Part shown: piece after piece, positions 27,701 through 41,573 of the stretch | How the letters are laid out: the number at the start of each line of letters is the position of its first letter | Numbering within the stretch: the stretch's first letter is position 1 | Source: Cinclus cinclus | Taxonomy: Eukaryota > Chordata > Aves > Passeriformes > Cinclidae | Reading direction: 5' to 3' | Length of the DNA: 64,000 nt | NCBI RefSeq assembly: GCF_963662255.1 | Contig: NC_085047.1 | Coordinates: 19,378,258 to 19,442,257 of the forward strand | Notes under the pieces: generated by a model | The model's database searches: none | Told to the model about the DNA's origin: nothing | The model's input: only the letters and a program-made list of their open reading frames with translations | Translations under genes and position numbers: made by a program

Positions 27701-29334
27701 AGGTCACTGAGAAAGTAGATTCTCAATTTAAGTTTTAGCAAAAGTGGAGAAATAGAAAGTGTCACATTATTTTGACTAAGTTCTCGCCTGAGCTAATGCT
27801 TTCAGAGACAATACTTTTATTTTGAATTAAAACTGATTTCTGAAGTGTTTCACATCTTCACCACCAGCTAAAGGCAACAGGAATTTCAGCAATGCCATAA
27901 AAAAACCCAATAATTATAAAAAAAGTAGCCAAAAATTTAAAAGGACAGTTTACACAGAAGACAAAGTTGTCACCTCACTTCTCCACTGTTCCTATATGTA
28001 GCTCTGGGGAAAATTATAAACTCAAGGGGATAAGAAAAAGACTAATAAAGAATAAATTATATGCACTTCTTATTGCCTTTGACCACTGTGTTTTTCTAGC
28101 TATAGAATAATGAACATTGACATGAATGTTGTGTTTCTTTTCCTTCATTGCCCTCTGGAAATGTAAACATCTGCTAGGGCTGAATTATTAGTTTTCAGCT
28201 TCAGTATTATCTCCAAGTGTTACCAATGCACAGCCTTTCCACATGCAAACTTTTTTCTTTTTTTCAGCCAGTGACTGATACAATGCTTTCAACTTCACAG
28301 CTTACATGTGTAAATGGTTTGAATGTTCACAGAAAGCAGGGCATTCAGTTACAGAGAGCTATCTGAAATAAATCTAATTGAGATCACAATCAGCTTGATA
28401 TGAATGCCCTATATACATATAAATAATAATAATAAAAAAAATATATGCACACACAAACAACCCCTGCAGCCCCTGGGAAGTTACGGTCACCACATGTGTA
28501 ACCTATTGCACCACACTTCTGCACTGGTCCATGAACTCAGGCTGTCTGGCCCAGACACCCACAATCTCAGATTTGAAAGTTTTTATGCTTATATAAAGAT
28601 CGCTTATTCTCATACTTAATTCTCCAGAGATTGCTTATAACAAAGCTGCCTCTGATAGCCTTCAATAAAATACCGAAACCCACACAATTTATTGCAAGTA
28701 TCTGACAATGTCTCCCAGGAGTTTGGGATATTTGCACCCCTCACAAGTTATCACAAACAGCAGAATTTCACTCATTGAAAAAAGTGACGGGTTGCTCATC
28801 AGGGATCACTACGCCCATCTGTGCAGAGAGCACATACAGAAATGTTGTCTAAATAAGCCAACATGGCCACAGAAGCTAATCACCATTAGAAACAGAGACA
28901 GAGTTCATAAACGGTGCTTTGCATCACTTCACCATTCCTGCCCACATTAGTAACTCAGAGGTGAGGCCCTTAAATACACTTAGCTCCCCTGGTGGGAAGG
29001 AACAGGATGCAATGTACAGTCCTCATCAGTATATCTTCTTCCAAACTGTGTATTTATGTGTCCAGAGGAAGGATATTTTTTCATTTGGTTGTCAGGAAAC
29101 AGAACTTCATATTATGCTCCTGTCTTTTTCCTTCTTAGCTAGCAGCCTACAGTGAATAAGGGTTATTCTGTCATATTTTTTAATTGTTTTTTGAATCTAT
29201 GTATTTTTCATAAAGCCAGGCTCCTCTATTATTCATAGGAAGCATATTGTTTTGAAGGCATGCATTGTGTTTTAGAACCATCAGTTTGAGGACAAGTATT
29301 TAAGATTCATCTCTGACTCTTATCCTGCCTCTAC
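21775..29334. other. Unassigned AT-rich sequence
   Basis: This 7.6-kb region has no recognisable gene or mobile element. It includes a T/G tract at 25942-25990 and small A/T repeats near 28421-28445. The two overlapping plus-strand frames near 26854-27162 (102 and 85 codons) show no homology I recognise. Confidence 0.55.
25942..25990 (+). repeat. T/G-rich low-complexity tract
   Basis: GTTGTTGGGG followed by T7, GTTTT repeats and long T runs. It has the same composition as the 300-base tract at 21474 but is much shorter. Confidence 0.85.
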
Positions 29335-29450
29335 CTGGAGATAGCCAGAACCCACCTGGATGTGATCCTGTGCAATCTGCTCTTCCAGGAGTTCTAGAAT
29401 AGGTGATCCCGTGCTTCATCCCCACCCCAATAATTCCGTGGTGATATACA
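29335..29450 (+). mobile_element. CR1 LINE, short 3' fragment (plus strand)
   Basis: The segment 'agccagaacccacctggatgtgatcctgtgcaatctgctct' (29343-29383), followed by 'aggtgatccc' (29401-29410), matches the CR1 3' untranslated block that normally precedes the 'ttggactagatgatct' segment. A degenerate 'taattccgtgg' near 29431-29441 could be the worn terminal repeat. The usual 'ggacctc' region between them appears lost or changed. The 122-codon minus-strand frame at 29300-29668 crosses it antisense and is not a gene. Confidence 0.6.
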
Positions 29451-29632
29451 TCTTCAGACACCCCAAAGACAAGGAAGGTGCTTGTACTGAATGCATGAGA
29501 GTCAGTAGGATGTGTCAAATAAAGTACTGCTACTTCTTCATTTTCAGCATTCATCTCTGGCTGACAAAAGAAAAAGGCTGCCTGCACTAAATCAGGAGGA
29601 CAAAATATACACTTGAAATGAAAACTAACAAT

Positions 29633-29671
29633 TAAAAAACAAAACACAAAAACAAAACAACAAAACAACAG
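29633..29671. repeat. A/C low-complexity tract
   Basis: A tract of CAAAA- and CAAC-like units containing only A and C apart from its first bases. It lies about 180 bases after the CR1 fragment at 29335-29450 but is probably unrelated to it. Confidence 0.8.
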
Positions 29672-29781
29672 ATCCTTGCCAGTAGAATATCCAACTATAT
29701 ATTTCTCTTTACCTGTGAGTGAAATTACTACAACTTGTTACCTTCCCTGTATGGAGCACAGTTGTCTTGAGGGGCACTTCA

Positions 29782-29822
29782 AGTCCTAATGAACATTAGG
29801 ACTGGCACATCCAGTCCTAATG
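29782..29822. repeat. 10-bp inverted repeat with a third direct copy
   Basis: AGTCCTAATG (29782-29791), then AA, then its exact reverse complement CATTAGGACT (29794-29803). A further direct copy of AGTCCTAATG lies at 29813-29822. No recognised transcription-factor site explains all three copies. Confidence 0.9.
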
Positions 29823-32800
29823 GATGCTTTAAATAGACAGCCAACCCCCATTTCCACTGCACTTTTTAAAAACCTCCTGGAAATAAAACAGCAATATTTC
29901 AAAAGTTATGACTGCTTTTGAGAAAAGTTTAGTTCTTCAAGTTCTTAACAGTTTTCCCTTGTAAAATACTGTAGCCATTTAGATTTACCGATTTTAACAC
30001 AGTAATTTTCTGCTTTGAGATAGAATTAAGAACAAAAGCAAGGCAAGCCTAAAACTTAAAGGGTGTAAAGAAAAAATAAACCTTTATTAACAACATAAAG
30101 AAATAATAAATTCAGAATAAAACTTTAGACCACCCCTCCTCCCCTCTTCCACGCTTTCTTCTCCTTTTTAACAGCAACATACAAAAATACTTTAGTTGGC
30201 TACTAACTTAAATAATGTTTTTCAGTTCCCTTTAGGGAGAGGAGTGTCCTCTTGTTCAGCTATAGGAATTTTTTTCCACAAGAAGAAAAACCAGTTCTCT
30301 TGTGGCCTCATTCTCCATGAACTCCTCCCATCCTCACAGCTCTCCCAAATACCTATTATTAGCACTGATTTCAATAGGTGATTTGCCAAGACTCTTAATT
30401 TTAATGACCATGCTGTGTATTCTATGAAACCCTTTGAATTTCTGTGGGGCAATGATCATAATGAACAGGTCATTCCACTCTACTGTAAATATGAAAGATG
30501 GAAGAATTTATCTTAATATTGTAGTCTTTAATTTATTAAGTATGGTTTCTTATACTGTTAAGAGATGTAAATAATACTTATATAATTCTTAAGGTATACA
30601 TAAATCTGTAAACATTTGTGTCAACATCTATTCACGTGTTCTCATTTTTCCTGTACAGTAGCTTCCTGTACTGCCAGCAATACCTGAAAGAAAACTTCAT
30701 AGCATTTTACAATAGTTTGCGATATTTCACAATGTACTCTGTTACTTTTTATGTGACCAGGTAGCTCTCAAATGCATTCACAGGTACATGAACCTGCACA
30801 CGTGAAAACCTCTCTAAGGTTTTATAAGGGCATCGTCTGTAGAGAAGCACTGCTCACAAGTCCAGGCTTCCATATGCCATAAACATCCAGTTTTATAATT
30901 TTCTTTCTTGCCCAAGGGCTTCCCTTGTGAATGATCAAAGCAGTAAAGATCATAAAATTTAACATGTCTAGTTGGACTTAAAGAACAGGAAAAATAACAA
31001 TCTTTCAAACAAATATAAGTCCAGTCTGTCAGCATACAGACAAATATCCCATTTTAAGAGAAGAAATCTATATTCAGCAGCTTGTATTCAACATAACTGT
31101 CCTTGGAACAGAGAGGATTTTAGACGAAAATGCTCAGATGGAGTTTTAATCCTAAATCACAATGCAGTGAAAAAAAAAATATATCTTGCAATGTAGTCAG
31201 AATAATTACTTGGACTGTATTTAATTGTGATAGTTCCCTTCAGACATCAAAACCAAAATCATAAATGTAGATGGAATAAAGAGAACTTAGAGTGCAGACC
31301 ATCAAAAATCCTAGTTTAAAGAAGCAGGAAGGAAAAAAAAGAAAATAAAAGAAAAGTAGATTTAGAACAACTTGTTTTGACTTAGTAATACCCCTTGAAA
31401 ACCTTTCTTCATGCCAGTAACACGGTACAAACTTTTCACAGAAAGGTGAAAACCTTCAACCATCACTGTCAGCAAGTCCATGAACTAGGATAGCAAGGAA
31501 ACAAAGTAAAAAGTCAGAGCAGAAAAAGGCAATTGTCAAGGAACAAATTTTCACCACATCAAGATTAGACAGTCTGAACAATCACAGTTAGTTACAGAGT
31601 TCCTGTTTTTATCAGACCTTTAGAAGCCATTCTACCCAATAATCCTCATGCTTCTCAGCTTTTTCCTATCAATCAAAGATAGGGGGAAAGAAATCAAGTA
31701 ATACTCCAAAAACGTTAGAAAATTCAAGTTTGCCTCAAAGCTGTCCTTCTACCTTGCTGATTTCCCAGTGATATATGTTTTTTAAAAAATATTAATTTCT
31801 AACATATCTTTAGTTATTTTGTGCCATTTATCCCTGATTCCACCTCTTGAAACAGCATGAAAGTGAATTTAATTATTTTCACCTTGACACAATATATGAA
31901 GACTCTATCCTAGCTTTTCTTATTCCACGAATTTCCTTGCCTGGTATTTTCTCATGAACATTTATGGATTTCTGACTTCTTTCTCCTCCTAACTAATAAT
32001 AGTGAGTTTGCTCTTTTTTTCAGTTTCAAATGCCTTCTTTGCCAGTCCAGCTGACATGCAGTGTGCAAATGAGGCAAGTGGGACTTCAAAGAGCACAATA
32101 AGCATAAGAACCAAAGGAGAGATGAAGCCTCTTTCAAACTGCACCTTTACATGTTGTTTCCTGTACTATACATGAAAAGCTATGCCAGAAAAAGGACATT
32201 TTCAGCAGTATATACAAAAGATTTTTAATTCCATGTGTATAACATAACAGACTATAAAAGGGATTATAATTTTCTAGTTGCATGAGGAAAGCAATCTTGA
32301 ATGCTGAGTTAGGAACCATCACATTTCAGGGCACCTACTGCTGGCATGTGTTCTATGGAAACAAATAGAAGGATCCACCACCCTGGGCTAATGAACACAT
32401 TCTTATTCATCTCTGCTCACATTATCTTGATCTGAGTCACTGTGTTCCCCAAGACAATATATCTCTTGGATATGATTTCTCATCTTTCCACACATCTACC
32501 AGAACTTCCCATATCTTTTCAATCCCTACACAAAATCTGTCTTCTTGCTTTCTGCCTTCTTTTTTAACTTCATCAAGGCAGTACAGCCTGCCATGTGAGC
32601 ACGCTGCCTTTTACATCTTGGGAGTTAGGCCAGGCCACACTTGCACTAGAGAAGAATTAGGCTCTGGACCTAGAGGAAGTCCTACAGTTTTTAAAAGTAT
32701 TGAAGAGCTGATAGAACTTTTCTTAAGGTGCAGTCAGCAGAGAGACTGAAGTCGGGGACACTGGTGCTTACACGTGTATATAGATGAGTCAGTCATGATG

Positions 32801-33297
32801 AGAGACAGGTATGGCTTTGAACAGTAGTACTGCACTGTCTCAACACTGTCTTGAGGAATTATAATGAAATGTGACAAGAAATAAGTAGCACCAGAGGTCA
32901 GAGAATTACTTTCTCAGATCTAGCAAACATAGTTCTTTCTTCACTTTTCTGCTTTCATATTCAGTGCAAACAGAAGAGCATCTTTATGTTACTTCCAACT
33001 TACACCAGGGCAAACATCAAAATCAGGTCCAATGGGAAGAGAAACTGCCTCTCTTAAAAGGTGATTTGCTGCTCTTACCAGAGCAAATACAATGCATTTT
33101 TAGCAAACAGCTGCTCTCTCTGTGACACTTCAATCACACCTTGAAGATACAACAGGGGTAAGTTTCCTATGGAGCTTAGAAAAAAGAGCTACTTTTAGTT
33201 GACACTTATCAGCAAGCTATTCCCAATCCCTCCCTCGCAGAATACCTCTAAAGGCAAATAACAGGCAAACTATGCAAAGGACTTCAATGTCCAGGAG

Positions 33298-33332
33298 AAA
33301 AAAAAAAAAAATATATATATATATATATATAT
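33298..33332. repeat. A14 plus (AT)11 microsatellite
   Basis: A run of A residues (33298-33311) runs directly into an uninterrupted AT dinucleotide repeat ending at 33332. It is likely polymorphic in length. Confidence 0.95.
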
Positions 33333-36300
33333 CCAGTTTTAATGATGCTAGTACAACAGATACATGACAAAATTCTGGGGTTTTACCCAGGTCCATCTGC
33401 TTCCTAATTATCTTCAGAATACTGCTTTAGTAATAATCCCTCACTATACTCTTCAGTATTTGCTCACTGCTACTCACCAAGATTTGCTTCTGCTTGTCTG
33501 TGAATACAATGTTCACTGACATGGGAGCCTTTGAGAGAAATTAGGGAACCACACAAACCACATAGTTTTACTTACATCAACATATTTTCTTTAAGCTTTA
33601 TAAATCTGTAAGATGCCCACACTAATCATCAAGACTTGGGCTGAACAGTGATTGATAAGATTTCCCTACTGCGAGAGCAAGACAAGCCAAAACTCACAGA
33701 AAGTTCATGCTGAGTCTTGGCAGGACTGCAAAGACCCTGTGATAAAATCCAGAACAGCAAAAATGAAACTCTGGGAAAGAATTAACTCTGAAACAAAGCA
33801 ATCAAGTTAGAAAAAGACATAAAATCTGTACAGGACACCCTTCTCAAAGTCCATATCAGGAAAATAGAAAAGAAAAAAAAAATTAGGGAAAAAAATAAAA
33901 ACAAGACTAACAAAACACATTACACCTCTGCACCACCAAAGCATACTAGTATAAAAGATAAACGGCTTGAAACACCAATAAGAGAGTGGTCTAAGGTCTG
34001 CTGTAAACAACAGAATAATTTGTGTTTAAAAAGTGGAAGAAGGGCAAATAAAGAGGAATAAAAGAGATATAAAACTTATACCATGAGAAAGAATGAAATC
34101 TGTAAAAAGTTCACATATAAAACTTTGACTGAACTTAGGCACCTTTGGGTTTCACACACCAGTAGTTATTTCTATGCTCATATAACTCACAAATTAAACT
34201 TTTATTAAGTGCATTCAGAACTTTCTATTTTTGCACATTCCAGACACTTCAGACTTTCTATAACTGTCATCTAGAGAAGTCTCACTCCCAAAGTACAGTG
34301 GGAGAAAAATGTGCACTGTCTGTAGATATACAATACATGATGGCTGATCCTTTTTGCCACATTTATCTTGTAATTCTGGCGACGTGAACAAACCACTTGA
34401 GTATTACTTCACTGGGGTTTTATGACCAATGCATAACTCCTTGTTTAAACTTGCCAATGACAATAATCAGCAACCAAAAATATTACCATTCTTTAGCCCT
34501 TGAATATAGAATGGCAACCTGTCACCTTGTGACTGAATGCATGGTATCCTTTATACCACATGCAGCCAACCAAAATGCAATATTTTCCTGAAAAATCCTC
34601 TCTCTAAAACATCCCAAGTAATTTTATGTCAGTGTTACTAACAAACTCTCTCATAAATTGGATTTTTATAACATTGCTTATAGATATTTGATATGGAATA
34701 TAACTGATTTCAGAAAGAGAATAAAACATCTATATGTTTAGTAAAAGATGCAAAGTATCAGACTATATGCATTTTTTTATTTTTTTTAGGTAATCCAAAA
34801 TATCTACTTATGTACACGTACCTATATTTATGTGCAGGTCCAGAGTTTTTCACTCCTGCTTTTGAAATTTTAGTTATAAAACAGTTATGATTGAATAGCA
34901 AATAGCCAAAGTTGCAAGCTAAGAACTTGTCTTATATATTCATTCCCTTGAACTATGCAATCCATTGCAGTTTATTCGGATTTCTGACCACTGACAGGAG
35001 GATAATATGTCATACTTCAGAGCCCAGTTTGTCAAAGCATTGAAATGTAGTTTTCAAAAAGACTGTCGCCAGTGTAATGTATTTGTCAAGCAACATATTT
35101 TTTGGAAGTATTTTAATCAACTCTCAATGTATTTCAACATTGGACATTTAGAAATCAAATGTTGTTTCCAATATACTGAATATACACTGAAAGTGTCTGT
35201 TGTGAAGGTAGAGCTCAATTTTCTACGTTATTTTGAAGAAGAATTTTCTAAAGAGACATTTTTCCCCTTTGTAACACCAAAATGTAGACATGGGATCAAA
35301 TTCTTTCAAACTTTAGAAGTATATACCTATGCTGGATGCAAAGAAACAAAACTGATTATTTGGTGACAGTAGTACACACACACCTCTGTGCAGAATAGAT
35401 CTGTCTGAATAACCAAAAATTACTCCCTAGTAATTTATTTAGCAGCTGACAAGGGGGAACAGAACAGACTTTCTATGATGAACGTTATTTAGCCATATAT
35501 AAAACTGGGCATACAGTAAAAATATACATCATAGCTAGTTTCATTATTAATTGAGTAAAACAACTTGGACTGAACTTCTGTTCATAAATTTTCTGTTTAC
35601 CAGTTGTGCTGTTATTCATTTTGTTCTCCAAGCTACGTGATTTCTACCAAGGAACAAGAAAACCAAAGCAAAATAATTTTCAAAATCTAACCAAAAAAAA
35701 AAAAAGTTAACATGTTAGCAGGTATTTGTAATATCTACCTCCACTTATATATAAAAATGATGAAAATTTTGATAAAAATGAACAAAAAAAAATCCCACAA
35801 GAACACAGTGCCACACAATTCCTTTTAGTGCCTAGGGTAACAAACATTGTGCTTTTCAACCCAACCTCTGCAGGGCTAGCCCCTGGCCTTTGAACAAAAT
35901 GCTCCTAAATTCACAATGTTCACAGCCACAGCACAAAGAATTGTAAAGACTCTTGCTGCAAAGGCTTTTAAGCTCACAAAACAAGGTGCTGTATGGCTTC
36001 TGGCACAGGAAGATATAAAAGTCATTCATGAGTGACTGTCATACCTCATGAGAAAATACAAAGCAGCACAGACTTCAAACAGTAAATGAAACAGAGACCA
36101 AACACTCAAAATGTTTTTTGCTAGTCAATAGAGACCTGCTGTGACCCGAAGTACACAGATAGCTTTCAACTGGCTGCTGGATCTACTACCAGTGCCAGAG
36201 CAAATCAGAAATAAGTAGCTTTCCAGTAACTTCAGAAGAAAGCTGGTCCCAGTGACAGTGAAGCTATGGACTGCTCAACTCCTTTGCAGGAGGAACTGGA

Positions 36301-36759
36301 GGCTTGCAGAGGTGGGCTCCTTCCTACAAAAGGGGGAAAGAGAAGCAAATATAAGCACTGGGTGTTTGAACGGGCACTATATTCTGAAAAACAGGGGGCA
36401 GGCTTGTGGCAGATTTTGGAGAAGCATACATCACCACACAGGCAAAGCTCAAGAAGCTGGTGGGACTCCCTTCAGTTCAATGAGTTTGGCATTAGATCCA
36501 AGTCTCATTCTTTATATTCATTAAGTTCATGAAAAAGTTAGGTAGAAAGAATATCACACCTGATATTCACCATTAAAAGGTTTATTTGGACTCCTTATAT
36601 AAGCTAAGAGACACTTTGAAATGCCTATCTAGCCTTCCTAAAATACCTGACTCACTCCTGCAAATGATTCTTACTTTATCCTGATTAGTAGAGGCCAATG
36701 TTGAACTTCTGGATAAGACTAGGCCAAGCAGACACACTGATGGCAAAGTATTTTTTTAA

Positions 36760-36790
36760 CCCCCTTTTTTTTTTGGGGGGGGGGGGGGGG
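36760..36790. repeat. C5-T10-G16 homopolymer block
   Basis: Five C, ten T and sixteen G residues occur in immediate succession, followed by a T/G-rich tail to about 36831. The C and G runs are complementary and could fold back over the T loop; the G16 run alone could form a G-quadruplex. Long G runs are also frequent sequencing and assembly error sites, so the exact length is uncertain. Confidence 0.9.
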
Positions 36791-37025
36791 TGTTTGTTTC
36801 GGTTGTTGTTGGTTGTTTTTTAAGTAAATTATGCTCTTGAAAGCAGAAAGCAGCAGCTCAGTAATCTGATTTTTTTTGACAGAAAATAATTTTTACCTTT
36901 CTATATGAATGGAGGTAGACAAATAAATAGATATACAGTCACATGCACACAGGGCAGTCCCAGTCCAGATCAATTTGGGAAATTCTTGTCTATGTAAGTG
37001 TTGATTAGAGATAGATTTTCTTCCC

Positions 37026-37048
37026 TTTTTTTTTTTTTTTTTTTTTTT
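37026..37048. repeat. T23 homopolymer
   Basis: A run of 23 T residues. It could be the poly(A) tail of an element inserted on the minus strand, with the body at higher coordinates, but the sequence after 37049 matches nothing I recognise. Confidence 0.9.
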
Positions 37049-40000
37049 GCAATATGCCTATATTGTCAACAACACTTGTTTAGATGCAGTTACAGAAATT
37101 TTACTGCACTTTTGATGACATAACAGCTTTGGTTTAGCAACTCAATGTAAATTACTTTAATGGTAGTGATTCTGGCAGGTATAAAGTGCTTTTACTAGAG
37201 AGTGCAAGTATTTTAACTTAATCATGTGAAAGACAGTATCAAAGAAGTAAGAAGAAATAAAACTGTATCACAGTAGGTAAAAGATAATCTGGGTTCATTC
37301 ATGGGGTTACTTCCTTCTATTTTTCTTTTGTGACTTATATTTAATGATAATATCTCTGAGAAGTGTCTCTTACTTCCTTTCCTTTCTTTCATACTGGAAG
37401 AAAATCACAACCACAAGCTTCTTGCATGAAAGTTGGAGAGAAAATTTAGAGGTTTCTCCAAATAAAGGCAGAAACAGCCAAACCAACAGCTATAGTTATG
37501 AAATACCTGGGGTTTTTTCTTCCCTTGAACAGGCAGACCATCAGAAATTCGAGTTCCAGTATTAGCTTACAAATGCCCATATGTTAAAGCACTAATTGGA
37601 GTGGTAAAAGAGCCCCTGCCTGTTGTTCTTCAGGTGCTACTGCTGGAGCAATACCAGCTGGAGGAGACCACAAACAGCCCCACACAGCACTTCACATGCC
37701 AGCACAGACAACTTTTGATGTCAAGACCTTGCCCTGCAAAACAGAAAGATGTATACTGCTCTGAAAGAAGCAGCAGCAGCAGACCCAGGGTCCTTGGTCC
37801 TTGCAAAGTTCAGCACATGAGAGCTGGCAGGAGGAAGGAAGAACAGGACACCTGTCTCCCACCTGGGCTAGGGCTGTCCACACCTTCTGGGGCTACAGGA
37901 GCCCTGCCTCAAAACCCAAGGAACAGCAAGGGTAAGAAAAGGGCACAGCTGCCTTTTCCAAAGACAGTACAGGATTATAAAATCCACTCTAGAAATGCAG
38001 GAGACAGTTCTCAATCAGAAAAAAAAGCCCTACTTTTTCAATCCCTGGTAGGCCAAGGGTAAAACCCTCGTTCTTCTCCCCTCTTTTTGGTGGCAGGCTC
38101 ACGCTGGAGACATTTCGTGGGGCTCCTACACACGAGGAACTGAATCAAACCAAGTTTTAGGTCACAAGAGCAGGATATTTCTTTATTTACCACATAGCAT
38201 TCCCAGCTTCATCTCCATGTAAAGCAGGCATTCTCCAGAACAGAGCTAGCAACGGACCCCTTAGTAATGTGCACAGTACCTTAGAATATAATAAAAAGCC
38301 TACATATATCCTTTTGCAGTAATAAAAGTAGTCCAGTTTGCTTCAAGAGCAGGAAGCACATCTTTGAGAGAAGAAAAACCACACATGTCCACAAATACAG
38401 AAAATACATTTCTGTGGCTTTCCCTTTTCATTCTCCTTGCACAGAAGTTGATGTAAGCTAAAGGGCAGCATTCAGCCATACACACCTCAATACTCTAGCC
38501 CACCTCCCCCTTCAGAGAACTTTAAAATTCAATTGCTCTTCAACAATGCAACAAACCCTTACAAAATACTCTTTTTCTGCAGGTTTGCTCCAAAGAATTG
38601 GAAAAGCAATCAAGATAGACATCTGCTACATGAGCAGCAATTAAGAGCCTAGCAGATATTAATGATACAGGTAATCTAGCCCCTCTCTCAAGTGAGCCCT
38701 GCAAGGCAGAGAGAACAAATACACTGCTGAAATAAATTCTTTATTCAAAAGATGTTTTTAAATCAAAAACCAATTACTATATATACTATGTTTTTTTTCA
38801 AAATGGAGATTTTTTTTTACCTCTCCTTCTTCTGTTTCCTTTTTGACAAGTGGGTACAAAAAGCCCAAGTCTATCCACTACTTATTGTGAGACATCTGTG
38901 AACTTGCAAAAAGCTGAAAACACTTGTTGAACAGCTGAAGAAGAAACACAGAGCCAACAAACCCATGCCGAAACTCCACAATGGTTCAAAATTTTGTTTT
39001 GATTTATGTTTTTCTTATTGCTCAGGTACTCAGCAGAGATACATTTCAGGCAGAAATTTGCTCACCATTTAAAAAAGATTTAATAATACTTTATTATCAA
39101 GATGTTTATAAAGGGAATACCTGATGAAGTCATAGTAGAGAATATTTTAGCAGTCCCTCTACTCATGGTTAGGAAAAAGGCAAGAACCAACTCCCACAAC
39201 TTCACTCACCCTCTCTCACTATTCTCATGTCCTAGTTTAGAGTTCACGTGCCTCTTTTCCTTCACTCACCACATCTGAAATTATTTTTGATTTGATGGAC
39301 AGTCACCACAGTATCTCTATTTGCAACAAAGACCTTTTGGTCCTGCTAGAAAGAAAATCATGGATTACTATCCATGCAGGCTCTATTTTGCTATATTTTC
39401 CTGGTTTGACTCACAGCTATTGCTTTTCCATATACCATGATGAGCTTGTGAAATCCTGTATATACGTAATGTATAGTTCATTTTAAACTGTACAGTAAAT
39501 ATCCAGCAATGCCCTTCCCTTTGACTTTTCTCAATCACTTTTTCCTTCCAGTCTGCCACTGTTGTAAAATGTTAGTGTATTAAAATTCAAATTAGATAAA
39601 GTCAAAATAGCTTTATTAATTATTTGTTTGGTTTTTAAATGCAAACCTTTTTTTCCTGTGCCACATTTGCCAGAAGGTGTAGCCTTGCATAGCACCTCAT
39701 GGATTCCTTTGGGACTTACCATTTACAAGAGAGGCAAGTGAACCTTCTCTGAGGCACAACAAACTGTGCTTTTCCTCAGCACATTAATCAGGGAGCTACA
39801 ATCAAATTTCAGCAGATTTATGCTTAGAAAAATAGCTCTTCCTCCTATAAGTAAGGGAAGATAGAGTTCAGTATCAAGCTACGTTGTAGCGTCACTAAAG
39901 TACACATCAAGCAAAAGAGAATTTCTGCCTGCTTTGGACAGCCAAACCAGTGGAGCAAAACTTCTGCCAAGCTCAACCAGTCAAGGTGTATAGAGCTGTT

Positions 40001-41573
40001 CCTTTGTGTCCCCTTTGCCATCTTTTCCTCTAAAAACTATTTGCAGACTAGTTATAGTTTTGTCAGACGGCTGTAGGCAAAGAAATCCTCCTGGAAAATT
40101 CTAGATGAAAAGATGTTGAACAAAACTAATTTTTAAAAGAGGGAAAAAGAAGTTTTGGGCAGCAAGGTTTTCTGTATCCATTTACTAACATATTCTTTAT
40201 AAGTCTAAAAAGAAGAATTTATGTTTCTCTAATGAATCACAAAACCAAACTTTAAAAGTAGCAGATTATTATGACTGGAAAGGAGAGGACATGAAAAAGA
40301 ACTTTACTAATGTTTCTCCATTCTTTTAGATATCTTCAAATGCAAAAAGCGGAAAGTAAGAAGAGAAAGGTACTTAGAATCTCTGGTAATAAGAACACGT
40401 TCAAGTCCTCTGATATGCAAGTATTTCAAGTGTCACACAATATTTCTTCACAGGTGTTTTTATTAGACTCTTTTCCAGAGGTAAAACAAATTATAGTTCT
40501 TCATCTCAGACCAGAATAACCAGTTCAAAGAATAAAGTGTCTGCTCTCCAGTCATAATGAAGCTCATGGCCCCATGTTTAGTATCCAGTATTTTCTTCAT
40601 TGTTTAAATTACAATGCACATAGAGGCATTGATTAACTCCATGGCAAATAATAGAGTTATTCTGAGTTACTTTGCTGTCAGTAAAAACAGAACCATAGAA
40701 ACGTACTGAGAGAGAAACTGCAGTTTGGGTCTGTCCCTAAGTACCTGGACTTCACAAAAGAGGGAGATACTGAGGAAATCAATGAAAAAACACTTTTAGA
40801 AGAACAAAAACTGTCTGTCATTAAAACAAACCTACAACTCCCTCCTGTACTTCATCCTACCACCAAGACAAGTTATTTGGTAATATCAGGAATCTTTTAG
40901 GTTGACCTAACTCAGAACTAGACATTCACTTCTTTACAAAGGAAGAAAGGGGCACAAAGGAGAACAGAACACAGGGCAGGGGGAGTCAATTTCAAGTAAG
41001 GTAAGGGACAGTAGCTGTTCAGATCATGGTGAGCATCCTTGGAAGGGATAATTATGGGCTGAGGCATGTCTTAGGGCAGCTCCCTATCTGTGTGTATGGT
41101 GCTGAGGCTTTAGGGTTGCTCTTTCTCTCTAGAACAGTTACTGCTGAGGGAATGGCTGATGAACAATCTGGGGAAAGGGATTTGCTTTCCTGATGCCCAC
41201 AGCTGCCAGGAAAAAACATAGAGGTGGGTTCCACTTGACCAGAACCCTCACCAGCCTATTTTTAAACTTGGTTTATAATTATCTCTAAGCATATTTCACT
41301 AATTTGGCATAACTTTATCCCCTGCCACCCTGAGAACTGCACAGCTGGAGCAACAAGCACTCAGGCATCACTCAGCCAGGTCAGCTCCTGCCAGGAAAGG
41401 GACCTCGCTAAAATCTGGGCACCACTGTAATGACCTGGTCACCACTTCAGTGCTGCTGGACTCTGCCTGAAGAGAAAGGAGAGCAGGTTTTGCCTCTCAG
41501 CATGCAGGCATACCTCAAGTAATTAGCAATGGGAACTTAAGCAGGGGAATGGCATTTTTATTAAAGTAACAAT

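Larger units (their letters stand above)
29823..41573. other. Unassigned AT-rich sequence with simple repeats
   Basis: This 11.7-kb stretch shows no recognisable gene or transposon. It contains an A-run plus AT microsatellite (33298-33332), a C/T/G homopolymer block (36760-36790) and a T23 tract (37026-37048). The most GC-rich patch is about 37600-37960, which carries a 153-codon plus-strand frame (37601-38062). That frame has no domain I know, no clear splice context and a composition expected of chance translation, so I do not call it a gene. Confidence 0.5.

Noticed and set aside
35007..35366. 119-codon plus-strand frame, considered as a possible exon or transposase relic
   Set aside because: No motif I recognise, AT-rich codon use equal to the background, and no supporting splice or repeat structure.
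36252..36532. Two overlapping plus-strand frames of 90 and 88 codons
   Set aside because: The two frames cover the same bases without either showing a domain or start context that stands out.
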